Part shown: positions 15,742-24,254 of the stretch, in pieces | Layout of the letters: each line of letters begins with the position of its first letter | Numbering within the stretch: the stretch's first letter is position 1 | NCBI GenBank assembly: GCA_023388055.1 | Contig: JAEWGW010000016.1 | Location: 248,001-312,000, forward strand | Direction: 5' to 3' | Source: Bacillota bacterium | Lineage (GTDB): Bacteria > Bacillota > Bacilli > Paenibacillales > NBRC-103111 | Length of the DNA stretch: 64,000 bases | Program-made: the position numbers and the translations under genes | Notes under the pieces: model-generated | Told to the model about the DNA's origin: nothing | What the model saw: only the letters and a program-made list of their open reading frames with translations | Databases searched by the model: none

Positions 15742-16128
15742 ATGTTTCGAACCATGATGAAGGCCAAGCTGCACAGAGCGACGGTGACAGAGGCCAACCT
15801 GAACTATGTGGGCAGCATTACAATTGATGAGGATTTAATGGATCTGGTGGATCTGCTCCCCAATGAAAAGGTGCAGATTGTCAATAACAATAACGGTGCC
15901 CGGCTGGAAACCTATACAATTCCGGGTCCCCGCGGCTCCGGTGTCATCTGTCTGAACGGAGCGGCTGCGCGGCTGGTTCATCCCGGCGATATCGTGATTA
16001 TCATCAGCTACGCCATGATGTCCGACGAGGAAGCCCGCAATAACAAGCCCAAGATTGCCGTGCTGGACGCAGCCAATAAACCCGTGAATATGCTGGAGTC
16101 CGAACCACACTCCACTGTCCTGATCTAA
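15742..16128 (+). CDS. panD: Aspartate 1-decarboxylase PanD
   Basis: 128 aa pyruvoyl-dependent enzyme making beta-alanine from aspartate. The self-cleavage site is visible as YVGSIT (Gly-Ser bond, about residues 23-25; Ser becomes the pyruvoyl group). Conserved LLPNEKVQIVNNNNGARLETY and the C-terminal IISYAMM-type segment follow. Ribosome site AAAGGAGAG. Last gene of panBCD, supplying the beta-alanine used by PanC. Confidence 0.97.
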   Translation: MFRTMMKAKLHRATVTEANLNYVGSITIDEDLMDLVDLLPNEKVQIVNNNNGARLETYTIPGPRGSGVICLNGAAARLVHPGDIVIIISYAMMSDEEARNNKPKIAVLDAANKPVNMLESEPHSTVLI

Positions 16129-16236
16129 ACCATTGTGAATGCGCACTTCGCTTGGCAAGCATTTGAGCGGTATGAAACCCGCTGCTGTGACAAAGAATGA
16201 GGGTACAACAATCTTGAAGCCCAAGGTGGTGTGCCC

Positions 16237-16893
16237 ATGTTCAAACAGCTGTTTGCTTCCATGAACGGCGCATTGGATGATATTCTGTCGCGTCTCCCCT
16301 CGTCATCTGGCAAGGAACGCAAGGACCTGGAAGAGCGGCTGTCCGTGTTAAAGGCAATGAGCGACACCTGCATTGAGGAATGGCTGTTGTTCGAGGAAAA
16401 AATGGGACTGCTTTCGGAAGGGAAATCAGATCAGGGAAATGGGGGTTCGGTGAGCCTTCCCTTGGCGGTGATTGAACCTGAACCGGTGGAGCAAAAAGCG
16501 GCGCCTGTAACCCATGGACTGAAAAAACCGCTTAGTTTGGCCAGCTTCTCCAAGGGCCAGGGCTTTTACAAGCTTTCCATGTACAAACAGGCGGTGAATG
16601 AACTGGAGGGTGTGGTGGAGACCCAGCCCGATGATTTGCTGGCCCGGATGTATTTAGCCATGGCCTATTTCCACAGCGAGGAATATGCAGAGGCTTACCG
16701 TCATTTTCAAATTGTGGTGCCCCTGACCGATGATCTGAAGATGAAGGCCATTTCATACAATGCCATGGGCTGCATCCAGGCTGAACGCCAGAATCTGGAC
16801 AAAGCGCTGGAGCTGTTCCGGCTTGCCCATTCGGCGGATCCCGCTTCCATAGAGCCGGTTTTGACCCCGGCACACTGGGATAAACGGAAATAA
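16237..16893 (+). CDS. TPR-containing protein
   Basis: 218 aa. The N-terminal helical part (residues 1-60) is followed by a low-complexity Glu/Pro linker and a C-terminal tetratricopeptide block (about 105-205: GFYKLSMYKQAVNELEGVVE, LARMYLAMAYFHSEEYAEAY, ISYNAMGCIQAERQNLDKALEL). The ATG at 16237 is six bases after AAGGTGGT; the GTG at 16231 is too close to it. Lies between panD and dinG. Function unknown; probably a cytoplasmic scaffold. Confidence 0.75.
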   Translation: MFKQLFASMNGALDDILSRLPSSSGKERKDLEERLSVLKAMSDTCIEEWLLFEEKMGLLSEGKSDQGNGGSVSLPLAVIEPEPVEQKAAPVTHGLKKPLSLASFSKGQGFYKLSMYKQAVNELEGVVETQPDDLLARMYLAMAYFHSEEYAEAYRHFQIVVPLTDDLKMKAISYNAMGCIQAERQNLDKALELFRLAHSADPASIEPVLTPAHWDKRK

Positions 16894-16988
16894 AGCAAGA
16901 ACAAAACATTTGTTCTTCCCAACCCCGACTCCTTTTGGTATGCTAAAAGGACAGCCCATCAATAACAAGAGAGGATTGGACGGGGAGA

Positions 16989-19847
16989 ATGAAATTCGCC
17001 GTATTGGATTTTGAAACAACAGGCAACCAGCCTTCCGACGAAATCATTCAAGCCGGACTGGTCATCCTGGAAGACACTGAAATTACCGGCAGATACGCCT
17101 CCTTCATTAAACCGTCGGGACCGATTCCCGAATTTATAACCACCTTAACCGGCATTACCGACCAAATGGTGGAGTCTGCTCCGTCTGTGGAGAGTGTAAT
17201 GGCCCAGATGGCTCCTCTGTTGGAGGATGCGGTGCTGGTGGGGCATAATGTTGCGTTTGACCTCAGTTTTTTGCAGCGGGGGTTGGATATTTCGGGGTAT
17301 CGTCCCTTTTCCGGAAGGGTTCTCGATACCCTGGATTTTTTGCGTATGCTGTTCCCCATGCTTGGCAGCCTGCAGCTGTCTATGGTTACACAAACCATGG
17401 AGATTCCCCATGACCGCCCTCACCAGGCAGATTCGGACGCAGAAGCAACGGCTCTTCTATGGGTGAAGGTGCTGGAGCGCTTCGAGGATTTGGATCTGTT
17501 GACGGTGCAGCGCCTTTCCTATCTGTTCGAAATGGAAAATACCGATCTCAGCTGGTTTCTTAAGGAAATTCAGGGGTTGAAGGAAGCCGCTACTCCGCTG
17601 GATCCCGATTTAAACCGGTATTTCCGCCAATATTCCCTGAAAGCCGGAGAATGGGGTGAGGACAAGAAGCCCCGGGACGGCAAGGAATGGCTGGACAAAC
17701 CCTTCGAGGAGTTTCATGGCTATCTAACGGATCGGATGAAGGAGAAATTCCCCGGCTACGAGGAGCGGCCTGCCCAGGCGCAGATGATCCGTGATGTGCA
17801 GGGGGCATTATCCGACAGTGCTCACCTGTTGATTGAGGCGGGAACGGGGACGGGAAAGTCCTTGGCATATCTGATTCCTGCCCTCCATTACGGCATCAGC
17901 GAAGAGAAGAAAATTGTGGTCAGCACCCATACCATCCAGCTGCAGGAGCAGCTGCGCCAGCGGGATATCCCGCTTTTGCAGGAGCTGTTTCCTTTTGGGT
18001 TCCAGGCGGCAGTGCTAAAGGGCCGCAATCATTACCTGTGCCTCCGCAAGTTCGAGACCAAGGTGAATACGGCGGACTTTGCCAATGGCCGCGATGACCG
18101 GCTGACGGCGGCGCAGATGACCGTGTGGCTCTCCGACACGGAGCGTGGAGACGATGAGGAGCTTTATTTGACCTCCAAGGGCAATGACTTTTGGCAGGAT
18201 GTGCAAAGCGATGCGGATTCTTGCCTGAACCGCCACTGCCCCTGGTTCCGGCGCTGCTTTTACCATCGGGCCAAGCATGAATCGACCCAGGCGGACGTGA
18301 TTATCGTCAACCATTCCCTGCTGTTTACGGATATTAAAGCGGAAAACCGGCTGCTGCCGGCTTATTCCCAATTAATCGTGGACGAGGCTCATCACTTCGA
18401 GGAGGTAGCGGCCAAGCATTTGGGCTTGGAGCTGCATTACCTGAGCTTTGTGCACACGTTGACATGGCTGTATAAGGATTCCCGTTCGGGGCTCCTTCCG
18501 CTGGTATCCATGCGTATTCAGGAGCATGCAGCTGGGGATAAAGCATCCAAGTGGCTGCGGGCGATTGTGGACGTGGAGGAGAAGCTGGTGGAAGCCAAGG
18601 AGCACTGGGATGAGCTGTCCCAGCTGCTGTATGACTTTGCGGGAATGTCGGCCGGCGCCTCTGACCCTGCATCGGCGGAAGCCGGACAGCTGGTAGTGCG
18701 GGTTAAACCCGCTATGCTTCCTCCCGGCTGGGAGACCCTCCGGAAGATGGAGGAGAATATTTACGTTGGCCTTGGTGAGGCTTCACGGCAGCTGGACCGG
18801 CTGCTGAATGACTGGAAGGATGTCCAGGATGAGCTGGGCATACAGACCCTGGTGACGGATTTGAACGGAGCTGGCAAGGATCTGGACAGGCACCGGGATA
18901 CTCTGCACAGGTTTATGCATATGCCCGAGCAGGATGATGTATATTGGCTGGAAGCAAGCAGCCAGTTCAAGAGCAAGTCCCTTCAATTGGTAAGTGTTCC
19001 TGCGGATGTAAGCGCCATTCTTCGACAGTTCTTTTTTGATGCAAAAGATAGTATAATATTGACATCTGCCACCTTGTCCGTGGACAAGAAATTTCATTAT
19101 ATCTGCGAACAGCTGGGGCTTATGGAGAATAGCCCGTCCGGCAAGGTACGGACGGTGATTCTGCCATCCCCCTTCCAATACAGGGAGCAGGCACTGGTAG
19201 CCGTGCCCCGCGATTTTCCCAATATTAAGGGCAGTGCCGCCGAAGCGTATTATATCGAGAAGCTGACGGAATCCCTGCGCGATGTCGCGGTGGCGACTAA
19301 CGGAAGAATGCTTGTGCTGTTCACCTCGTACCGGATGCTGAAGGCGGTTCACCAGAGGCTGAAGGAAGAGCTGGCCCCAAGAGGGATTCAGGTGCTGGGG
19401 CAGGGGATGGACGGCGGCAACCGGAGTAAGCTGACGCGGATGTTCAAGGACAGTGCCGCAAGCGTTCTGCTGGGCACCAGCTCCTTCTGGGAGGGTGTGG
19501 ACATTCCCGGAGATGCGTTAAGCTGCCTGGCTATTGTGAGACTGCCTTTTCAGCCGCCCAACCATCCTCTTGTGGAGGCCAAGTGCGAGCTTTATAAGGA
19601 AAAAGGACAGAACCCCTTTATCAAATATTCAGTGCCCCAGGCGGTTATCCGCTTCAAACAGGGCTTCGGTCGGCTGGTGCGGACCGCTACCGATAAAGGA
19701 ACGGTTATTGTCTATGATACCCGGGTGATTGATACGGCATACGGCAAGCATTTTCTTTACTCCCTGCCCGGGCCGAAGATTGAGCATATGACAACTTCGC
19801 AATTGGTGCCGAGAATCATGGAATGGATGAGGAGTGAGGAAGGTTGA
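16989..19847 (+). CDS. dinG: DinG-type ATP-dependent helicase/exonuclease
   Basis: 952 aa. N-terminal DnaQ-like 3'-5' exonuclease domain (about residues 1-165, FAVLDFETTG, then GHNVAFDLSFL and HQADSDAEATA) fused to an XPD/DinG superfamily 2 helicase: Walker A EAGTGTGKSLAY near 283, DEAH box VDEAHHFEE near 464, and C-terminal motifs LGTSSFWEGVDIPG and FKQGFGRLVR. Four cysteines between motifs Ia and II (YLCLRKF, then C-x4-C-x5-C in the DSCLNRHCPWFRRCFY segment) are placed as in the iron-sulfur domain of XPD-like helicases. Staphylococcal DinG is reported to lack this cluster. It overlaps rex by 4 bases. Confidence 0.93.
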   Translation: MKFAVLDFETTGNQPSDEIIQAGLVILEDTEITGRYASFIKPSGPIPEFITTLTGITDQMVESAPSVESVMAQMAPLLEDAVLVGHNVAFDLSFLQRGLDISGYRPFSGRVLDTLDFLRMLFPMLGSLQLSMVTQTMEIPHDRPHQADSDAEATALLWVKVLERFEDLDLLTVQRLSYLFEMENTDLSWFLKEIQGLKEAATPLDPDLNRYFRQYSLKAGEWGEDKKPRDGKEWLDKPFEEFHGYLTDRMKEKFPGYEERPAQAQMIRDVQGALSDSAHLLIEAGTGTGKSLAYLIPALHYGISEEKKIVVSTHTIQLQEQLRQRDIPLLQELFPFGFQAAVLKGRNHYLCLRKFETKVNTADFANGRDDRLTAAQMTVWLSDTERGDDEELYLTSKGNDFWQDVQSDADSCLNRHCPWFRRCFYHRAKHESTQADVIIVNHSLLFTDIKAENRLLPAYSQLIVDEAHHFEEVAAKHLGLELHYLSFVHTLTWLYKDSRSGLLPLVSMRIQEHAAGDKASKWLRAIVDVEEKLVEAKEHWDELSQLLYDFAGMSAGASDPASAEAGQLVVRVKPAMLPPGWETLRKMEENIYVGLGEASRQLDRLLNDWKDVQDELGIQTLVTDLNGAGKDLDRHRDTLHRFMHMPEQDDVYWLEASSQFKSKSLQLVSVPADVSAILRQFFFDAKDSIILTSATLSVDKKFHYICEQLGLMENSPSGKVRTVILPSPFQYREQALVAVPRDFPNIKGSAAEAYYIEKLTESLRDVAVATNGRMLVLFTSYRMLKAVHQRLKEELAPRGIQVLGQGMDGGNRSKLTRMFKDSAASVLLGTSSFWEGVDIPGDALSCLAIVRLPFQPPNHPLVEAKCELYKEKGQNPFIKYSVPQAVIRFKQGFGRLVRTATDKGTVIVYDTRVIDTAYGKHFLYSLPGPKIEHMTTSQLVPRIMEWMRSEEG

Positions 19848-20467
19848 AAACGGAGAAGATTTCGGAGGCCGTCGTACGAAGGCTTCCGGTATATCTGAGG
19901 TTTCTCAATGAATTGAACATGAAGAATGTCCAGACGGTGTCGTCCCAGGACCTGGGCAACAAGCTGGACCTAAACCCGGCCCAAATCCGAAAGGACCTGG
20001 CGTATTTCGGGGAGTTCGGCAAAAAGGGAATCGGGTACGATGTGAACTATCTGATCGAGAAGATCCGGCAGATTCTGAAGCTGAACCAAGACATTGCCGT
20101 TGCCCTGGTGGGAGCGGGAAACCTGGGACGGGCGCTGTGCAACTATAATGTCTATCTGAAGGACAACATGAAGATTACGGCCATCTTCGACGACAGTCCG
20201 GACAAGGTGGGCACCAGCATCAACAACCTGCAGGTGCATCCCATGAAGGAGCTGGTTGGCATTATCCGCGAGGAGGCTATCCGGATCGGCATTATCACGG
20301 TTCCGGCTTCGGACGCCCAGTCGGTAGCGGATGAGTTCGTGCGCGGCGGGGTAGAGGCGATTCTGAACTTTGCACCGGTAATTATTAAGGTTCCGATGCA
20401 CATCCGGGTGCATAATGCGGACTTTACGACGGATCTGCAAAGCCTGGCCTATTACTTGGACGAATAG
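19844..20467 (+). CDS. rex: Redox-sensing transcriptional repressor Rex
   Basis: 207 aa NADH/NAD+-responsive repressor. N-terminal winged helix (about 1-80: RLPVYLRFLNEL, SQDLGNKLDLNPAQIRKDLAYFG) and Rossmann NAD(H) domain with VGAGNLGRALCNY (about 87-99). Starts with TTG inside the dinG stop (TTGA overlap), after GAGGAAGG. In B. subtilis rex is not next to dinG, so the pairing is a local feature. Known targets in Bacillales are fermentation and respiration genes; I found no complete Rex operator in this window. Confidence 0.95.
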   Translation: MKTEKISEAVVRRLPVYLRFLNELNMKNVQTVSSQDLGNKLDLNPAQIRKDLAYFGEFGKKGIGYDVNYLIEKIRQILKLNQDIAVALVGAGNLGRALCNYNVYLKDNMKITAIFDDSPDKVGTSINNLQVHPMKELVGIIREEAIRIGIITVPASDAQSVADEFVRGGVEAILNFAPVIIKVPMHIRVHNADFTTDLQSLAYYLDE

Positions 20468-20493
20468 TCAACAGCATAAAGGATACAATGCAC

Positions 20494-20532
20494 CAAAGGG
20501 ATGTCCCCATCAGGCGGGCATCCCTTTTTTGG
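20494..20532 (+). terminator. Intrinsic terminator after dinG-rex
   Basis: Stem AAAGGGATG / CATCCCTTT with an inner CCC / GGG pairing, followed by T-rich sequence. Confidence 0.85.
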
Positions 20533-20559
20533 TGTTTAATATCCAATTTATTCCACTAT

Positions 20560-20745
20560 TATCCTGCAAAAGTGCATCTATTCTGCCGGAATGTCGACGC
20601 TTGCTGCATCCCAAATGCAAAAGTGCATCTATTTGTCGCCGCATTGCTTCATAACGCTCCCATCTGACGAAAATAACTGCACTTTTGCAGGATAGGCGGT
20701 AAAAACGAAGGTTTGTCTCTTAAATAAATGTACTTTTGCATTTCG
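20560..20745. repeat. Four-copy repeat around the core TGCAAAAGTGCAT
   Basis: Two direct copies (20560-20582 and 20612-20634) and two inverted copies (20671-20695 and 20721-20745). The first and third share ATCCTGCAAAAGTGCA, the second and fourth share AAATGCAAAAGT, so the array is two interleaved inverted pairs. It lies in the gap between rex and the convergent PhoU-like gene, with no gene of its own. Confidence 0.8.
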
Positions 20746-20787
20746 GACGGGGCTGGGAGTAACAGCGCCCGCTGGCACAAGCCGCCA

Positions 20788-20816
20788 AATAAAAAGGCTG
20801 CAATCATTGATTGCAG
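20788..20816 (-). terminator. Terminator of the PhoU-like gene
   Basis: On the minus strand GGCTGCAATCA / TGATTGCAGCC, an 11-base stem followed by TTTTTATTT. A second hairpin (GACCGCC / GGCGGTC, 20826-20843) lies between it and the stop codon. Confidence 0.85.
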
Positions 20817-20857
20817 CCGGCTGTGGACCGCCGCGGGGCGGTCTATTTACTTATTGG

Positions 20858-21478
20858 TTACGCGTACTTCAACACAATACCGTCCAGGATGTCAGCCACG
20901 TTCTCGCAGGCATCTGTGGTCAGCTCCAGCTGCTCATACATTTCCTTCAGCTTGAAGTCATGGTATGGGTCCTTGGGAGCCTGGAAAATCTCCTTGATGC
21001 CTTGACGAAGCAGCTTATCTCCTTCGTTCTCCATACTGTTGATCTTCACGGTAAATTCGGCAATCTGCATATATTTCTTCTTGGACAGCAGCTTGATGGC
21101 GTCCAGAATGTACTGGCAGGCATTCACCAATACAACCGAAAACTCCTTCATGTAATGATCCGTTGCCTGGATATTCAAATAATCAAACCGCGCGATGCAT
21201 TCTTCAATGCCGTCGATCACGTCGTCCATCTTGGCAGCCAGAGCCAGAATGTCCTCCCGGTCGATGGGGGTAATAAACACCTTGTTCAGTCCGCGGAAAA
21301 CGGAGTGGGTAATGGTGTCTCCCTTATGCTCCAAGTCACGGAGCTCCTGCTGGTAGGCGGTAGGAGAGCCTTCGCTCATCATCGCCTGGCGGAATACGTG
21401 GGCAGCCTGAAGCGTATTCTCTGCGGATTGTGTCAGCAGTACGTAAAAATCCTCGTCCTGTTTCTTGCCGATTGCCAT
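20858..21478 (-). CDS. ykaA: DUF47 / PhoU-like phosphate transport regulator (YkaA family)
   Basis: 206 aa all-helical protein of the PhoU-like DUF47 family. Repeated E/DxxxD metal-type motifs are visible (LEHKGDTITH, AKMDDVIDGIEE, MENEGDKLLRQ, TTDACENVADIL). In B. subtilis ykaA is linked to the pit phosphate transporter; no transporter gene is seen here. The start at 21478 follows TTGGAGG on the minus strand; the in-frame ATG at 21511 has no ribosome site. Converges on rex and is divergent from the deaminase gene. Confidence 0.88.
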   Translation of the reverse strand: MAIGKKQDEDFYVLLTQSAENTLQAAHVFRQAMMSEGSPTAYQQELRDLEHKGDTITHSVFRGLNKVFITPIDREDILALAAKMDDVIDGIEECIARFDYLNIQATDHYMKEFSVVLVNACQYILDAIKLLSKKKYMQIAEFTVKINSMENEGDKLLRQGIKEIFQAPKDPYHDFKLKEMYEQLELTTDACENVADILDGIVLKYA

Positions 21479-21564
21479 GTCCAAAGACCTCCAAGGCTTG
21501 CGGGCATTCAAAAGCCCGTTTATTCGAAAACTTATGCATCATGTGCTATGCATCCGTAACTCTT

Positions 21565-21594
21565 AAAATACCATATTCTCCGGCCCGTATGCAA
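21565..21594 (-). promoter_or_regulatory. Candidate SigA promoter of the PhoU-like gene
   Basis: Minus strand TTGCAT (21594-21589), 18-base spacer, TGG-TATTTT (21570-21565) with an extended -10-like TGG. Moderate match only. Confidence 0.35.
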
Positions 21595-21605
21595 TGGATC
21601 TTTTC

Positions 21606-21634
21606 TTGATTTTCCCTTCCGGGCATTGTAGAGT
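21606..21634 (+). promoter_or_regulatory. Candidate SigA promoter of the deaminase gene
   Basis: TTGATT, 17-base spacer, TAGAGT. Ends about 60 bases before the gene start at 21695. Confidence 0.45.
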
Positions 21635-21694
21635 GAAGAAAAGAGATTGCCTGCGGCACTTCTATTCCGCAGCAACAGGAAAGGGGCTTATCGG

Positions 21695-22999
21695 ATGACC
21701 CGACTGGTTATTGAAAATGGTGTTTTTGTCACCGGCGACGCTGCGCGCCCGGTAGTGAAAGGATATATGGCGGTAGAGGCTGACCGGATAACGGAGCTTG
21801 AGGAGGGCGCTTATCCCGGCCAACCGGGTGAGAGCAACGTCCAGCGCCTGGACGCCCGCGGCAAGCTGTTTATGCCCGGCTGGGTGAATACCCATGGCCA
21901 TGCGGCGATGGCTTATTTGCGCGGCTACGGGGATGATCTGGCACTGCAGGTATGGCTTTCGGAGAAAATGTGGCCCAATGAAGCCAAATTTACAGCTGAG
22001 GACGTACGGTACGGGACTCTTCTCTCCATTGTGGAAATGATGAAGGGCGGCACCACGACCTTCGTGGATATGTATGACCATATGGATGAAGTGGCCAAGG
22101 CTGTGGAGGAATCCGGGATCCGCGCCGTTTTGGCCCGCGGGGTCATCGGACTGTGTCCGCCAGAGGAGCAGGACCGGAAGCTGCAGGAGGCGGTTCGGTT
22201 CGCCAGAGAGTGGAACGGCAAGGCGGACGGACGAATCACCACGATGATGTCGCCTCACGCTCCTTACACCTGCCCGCCCGATTATATTGAACGCATCGTG
22301 CAAGCCGCTCATGAGCTGAATCTGCCTATTCACATTCATATGTCCGAAACCATCCGGGAGGTGGAGGAGAATGTGGCCCAATACGGCCTGCGCCCGGCCG
22401 CCCATCTGGAGAAGCTGGGCGTATTCGGCCGGCCCTGCCTGATTGCCCATGGGGTTCATTTGACGGATGACGAAATCGATATTCTGTGCCGGTATGATGT
22501 GCGCATCAGCCATAATCCGGGCAGCAATCTCAAGCTGGCCAGCGGCGTGGCTCGGGTGCCGGATCTGCTTGCCGCGGGTCTTCTGGTTTCCCTTGGCACG
22601 GACAGCTCCGCCAGCAATAATAATCTGGACATGTTCGAGGAAGCGCGCCTGGCCGCCCTGATCCATAAGGGGGTCTCCGGCGATCCCACTGCCGTTCCGG
22701 CTACTGTTGCATTCCGCATGGGTACGGCCGACGGGGCCAAATCACTGTGGCTGCCGGATACCGGTGTCCTGAAGGCGGGGATGAAGGCGGACTTCATCGG
22801 CCTGGATAATAACCGTCCCCACTTCTACCCCCGGACAGACTACGTATCCCATATCATCTATTCCGCCTCTGCCGGGGATGTTACCGATGTATGGGTGAAC
22901 GGCAAACAAACAGTGAATAACGGGGAATGCCTCACGCTGGATGAGGAAAAAATCAAGGCCGAATTCCAACGCCGCTATGAGGGGATTATCGGAAGATAA
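21695..22999 (+). CDS. mtaD: Amidohydrolase: 5-methylthioadenosine / S-adenosylhomocysteine deaminase family (MtaD)
   Basis: 434 aa metal-dependent amidohydrolase of the TrzN/AtzA/MtaD group that deaminates adenosine-type nucleosides (methylthioadenosine, S-adenosylhomocysteine or 5'-deoxyadenosine). Metal and active-site motifs: PGWVNTHGHAAM (HxH, about residues 64-75), HIHMSET (about 213-219), HGVHLTDDE with His near 248, and LGTDSSASNNN near 301-311. The start at 21695 follows AAAGGGG; an earlier frame to 21647 is not preceded by a ribosome site. Exact substrate cannot be told from sequence. Confidence 0.9.
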   Translation: MTRLVIENGVFVTGDAARPVVKGYMAVEADRITELEEGAYPGQPGESNVQRLDARGKLFMPGWVNTHGHAAMAYLRGYGDDLALQVWLSEKMWPNEAKFTAEDVRYGTLLSIVEMMKGGTTTFVDMYDHMDEVAKAVEESGIRAVLARGVIGLCPPEEQDRKLQEAVRFAREWNGKADGRITTMMSPHAPYTCPPDYIERIVQAAHELNLPIHIHMSETIREVEENVAQYGLRPAAHLEKLGVFGRPCLIAHGVHLTDDEIDILCRYDVRISHNPGSNLKLASGVARVPDLLAAGLLVSLGTDSSASNNNLDMFEEARLAALIHKGVSGDPTAVPATVAFRMGTADGAKSLWLPDTGVLKAGMKADFIGLDNNRPHFYPRTDYVSHIIYSASAGDVTDVWVNGKQTVNNGECLTLDEEKIKAEFQRRYEGIIGR

Positions 23000-23028
23000 G
23001 CTCCGCATGAAGCCTGTTAACGGAGCTT
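22998..23028 (+). other. Hairpin at the end of the deaminase gene
   Basis: AAGCTCCG / CGGAGCTT with a 15-base loop; the left arm begins in the stop codon. No T-run follows, so it is not a standard terminator. Confidence 0.5.
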
Positions 23029-23054
23029 GAGGCCGCTACAAGAGGGATGGGAGA

Positions 23055-23555
23055 ATGAGCCGCTGGAAAAAGAATGTGCTTCTGGGGAGTATCTGCTTGG
23101 CTGTACTGCTCCTTGGACTGTTTATATTCGGGGAGCGTCTGACCTCGGGGGAATGGCAGGAGAAGAAGGAGGCGGTTCTGGCCGCCTACAGCCAGACCAT
23201 GATGGTGAAGGCCGACCGGGTGGACACCTTTATTGGAACGGAAACCTGGCGCATCGTCTTCGGAGAAGACAAACTCCAGAAAAAAATGATCGTATGGATC
23301 GGGGAGGATTCCGGGATTCATACTGAATATGAGTCCGACGGCATCTCCATGGACAATGTATCGGCGAAGGTGACTGCAGTGGACCCCGCCGCCCGCATTC
23401 TCCGGGTCACACCGGGCAAGCTGGAGGGAGAGCTGGTGTGGGAGGTTTATTACGAACGCGTCCAGGAAAACGGACCCACGGAAGGCTTCTACGGCTATTA
23501 CCGGTTCGCCGACGGCGAACTGCTGGACACCTACCGGTTGGGAGCAAAAGGTTGA
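23055..23555 (+). CDS. ypmB: DUF5590 / TseB-like membrane-anchored protein (YpmB)
   Basis: 166 aa with one N-terminal membrane anchor (about residues 8-27, VLLGSICLAVLLLGLFIFG) and an extracytoplasmic part with two cystatin-like folds, as in YpmB/TseB. That protein is linked to cell elongation and penicillin-binding protein PBP2A in B. subtilis, where ypmB lies between dinG and asnS. The same relative position here supports the call. The ribosome site is GGGATGGGAG. Short, so family assignment relies on layout, length and context. Confidence 0.8.
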   Translation: MSRWKKNVLLGSICLAVLLLGLFIFGERLTSGEWQEKKEAVLAAYSQTMMVKADRVDTFIGTETWRIVFGEDKLQKKMIVWIGEDSGIHTEYESDGISMDNVSAKVTAVDPAARILRVTPGKLEGELVWEVYYERVQENGPTEGFYGYYRFADGELLDTYRLGAKG

Positions 23556-23563
23556 ATGTTGTC

Positions 23564-23589
23564 AAGACACCTGAGAAGGTGTCTTTTTT
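23564..23589 (+). terminator. Terminator after ypmB
   Basis: GACACCT GAGA AGGTGTC followed by TTTTTT. Confidence 0.9.
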
Positions 23590-23623
23590 CTTTCCACAAA
23601 TTCGCTAAGAAGTATTCACAAAG

Positions 23624-23678
23624 TTGATATACTCTAGTATATAAAAAGATGATATACTCATTATTATGTTAGTATTCA
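23624..23678 (+). promoter_or_regulatory. Palindrome-rich promoter/operator region of the AAA protease pair
   Basis: TTGATA at 23624-23629 and GATGAT at 23648-23653 (18-base spacer) could be -35 and -10. The spacer holds the inverted repeat ATATACT-CT-AGTATAT (23627-23642). GATATACTC recurs at 23651-23659 and AGTATTCA occurs at 23611-23618 and 23671-23678, giving several half-sites on both strands. This suggests binding by a dimeric regulator; none is identified. Confidence 0.45.
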
Positions 23679-23723
23679 TTCTAAATAACGAATGGTTTTT
23701 AATTACAGGAAGGGGGACATCCC

Positions 23724-24254
23724 TTGAAGCTCAAAGCAACACCTATTCTGATTGCTGTTGTCGCATCGGCGGCCGTTCTGTTCGGCGGATGGTTTATTTA
23801 TCATAGTGTCGCTCTCGAAAGTCCTTTGAATCATGCATTGAATGAGACAGCCGGGGTTGTGGACTACAAAGCCAGCATCTCCGGTGCAAAGACGGTGTTT
23901 AATGTCCAGCTTGACAATCAAGCTAATATACGTGAAATTGTTCACAAAATTAGCCAAAAGAACGATGAGGTAGCCGGTGACCGGGTGCCTGAAATCAAAG
24001 TCACCAGCAATACCTCCCCGCAGCTGGAGGACTGGTGGTCCACAGCATTGTTTGATGTGGCGCAGGCCATGGAAACCCGCCGGTACGCTGACATCCCGGC
24101 TGCATTGAATGCCAAGGCAGACCAGATTCAAGGGCTGTCGGTGCAAACCGAGATGGATGACGATAATGTATATGTGCGTCTGACGGAAGGGGAGCATGTG
24201 AAGTTTGTGATCCTGCCGCGTACCGCTGCCAAGATGGGAGTGTGGAGTCAATGA
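23724..24254 (+). CDS. Membrane-anchored extracytoplasmic protein coupled to an AAA protease
   Basis: 176 aa. A single N-terminal anchor (about residues 7-28, PILIAVVASAAVLFGGWFIY) followed by a soluble domain of mixed alpha/beta character (VVDYKASISGAKTVFNVQL, then IREIVHKISQ, and VYVRLTEGEHVKFVILP near the end). Start is TTG at 23724 after AAGGGGG. Its stop overlaps the start of the next gene by 4 bases, so it should be made together with the membrane AAA protease, which lacks an extracytoplasmic domain. I do not recognise a named family; a role as partner or adaptor of the protease is inference from coupling and topology. Confidence 0.75.
   Translation: MKLKATPILIAVVASAAVLFGGWFIYHSVALESPLNHALNETAGVVDYKASISGAKTVFNVQLDNQANIREIVHKISQKNDEVAGDRVPEIKVTSNTSPQLEDWWSTALFDVAQAMETRRYADIPAALNAKADQIQGLSVQTEMDDDNVYVRLTEGEHVKFVILPRTAAKMGVWSQ

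Noticed and set aside
20560..20745. CRISPR-like array
   Set aside because: Repeats occur in both orientations with unequal spacing and no cas genes nearby.
23610..23625. Half of a Rex operator (TTCACAA) before the split protease genes
   Set aside because: The matching TTGTGAA half is absent, so one half-site is not evidence of Rex control.
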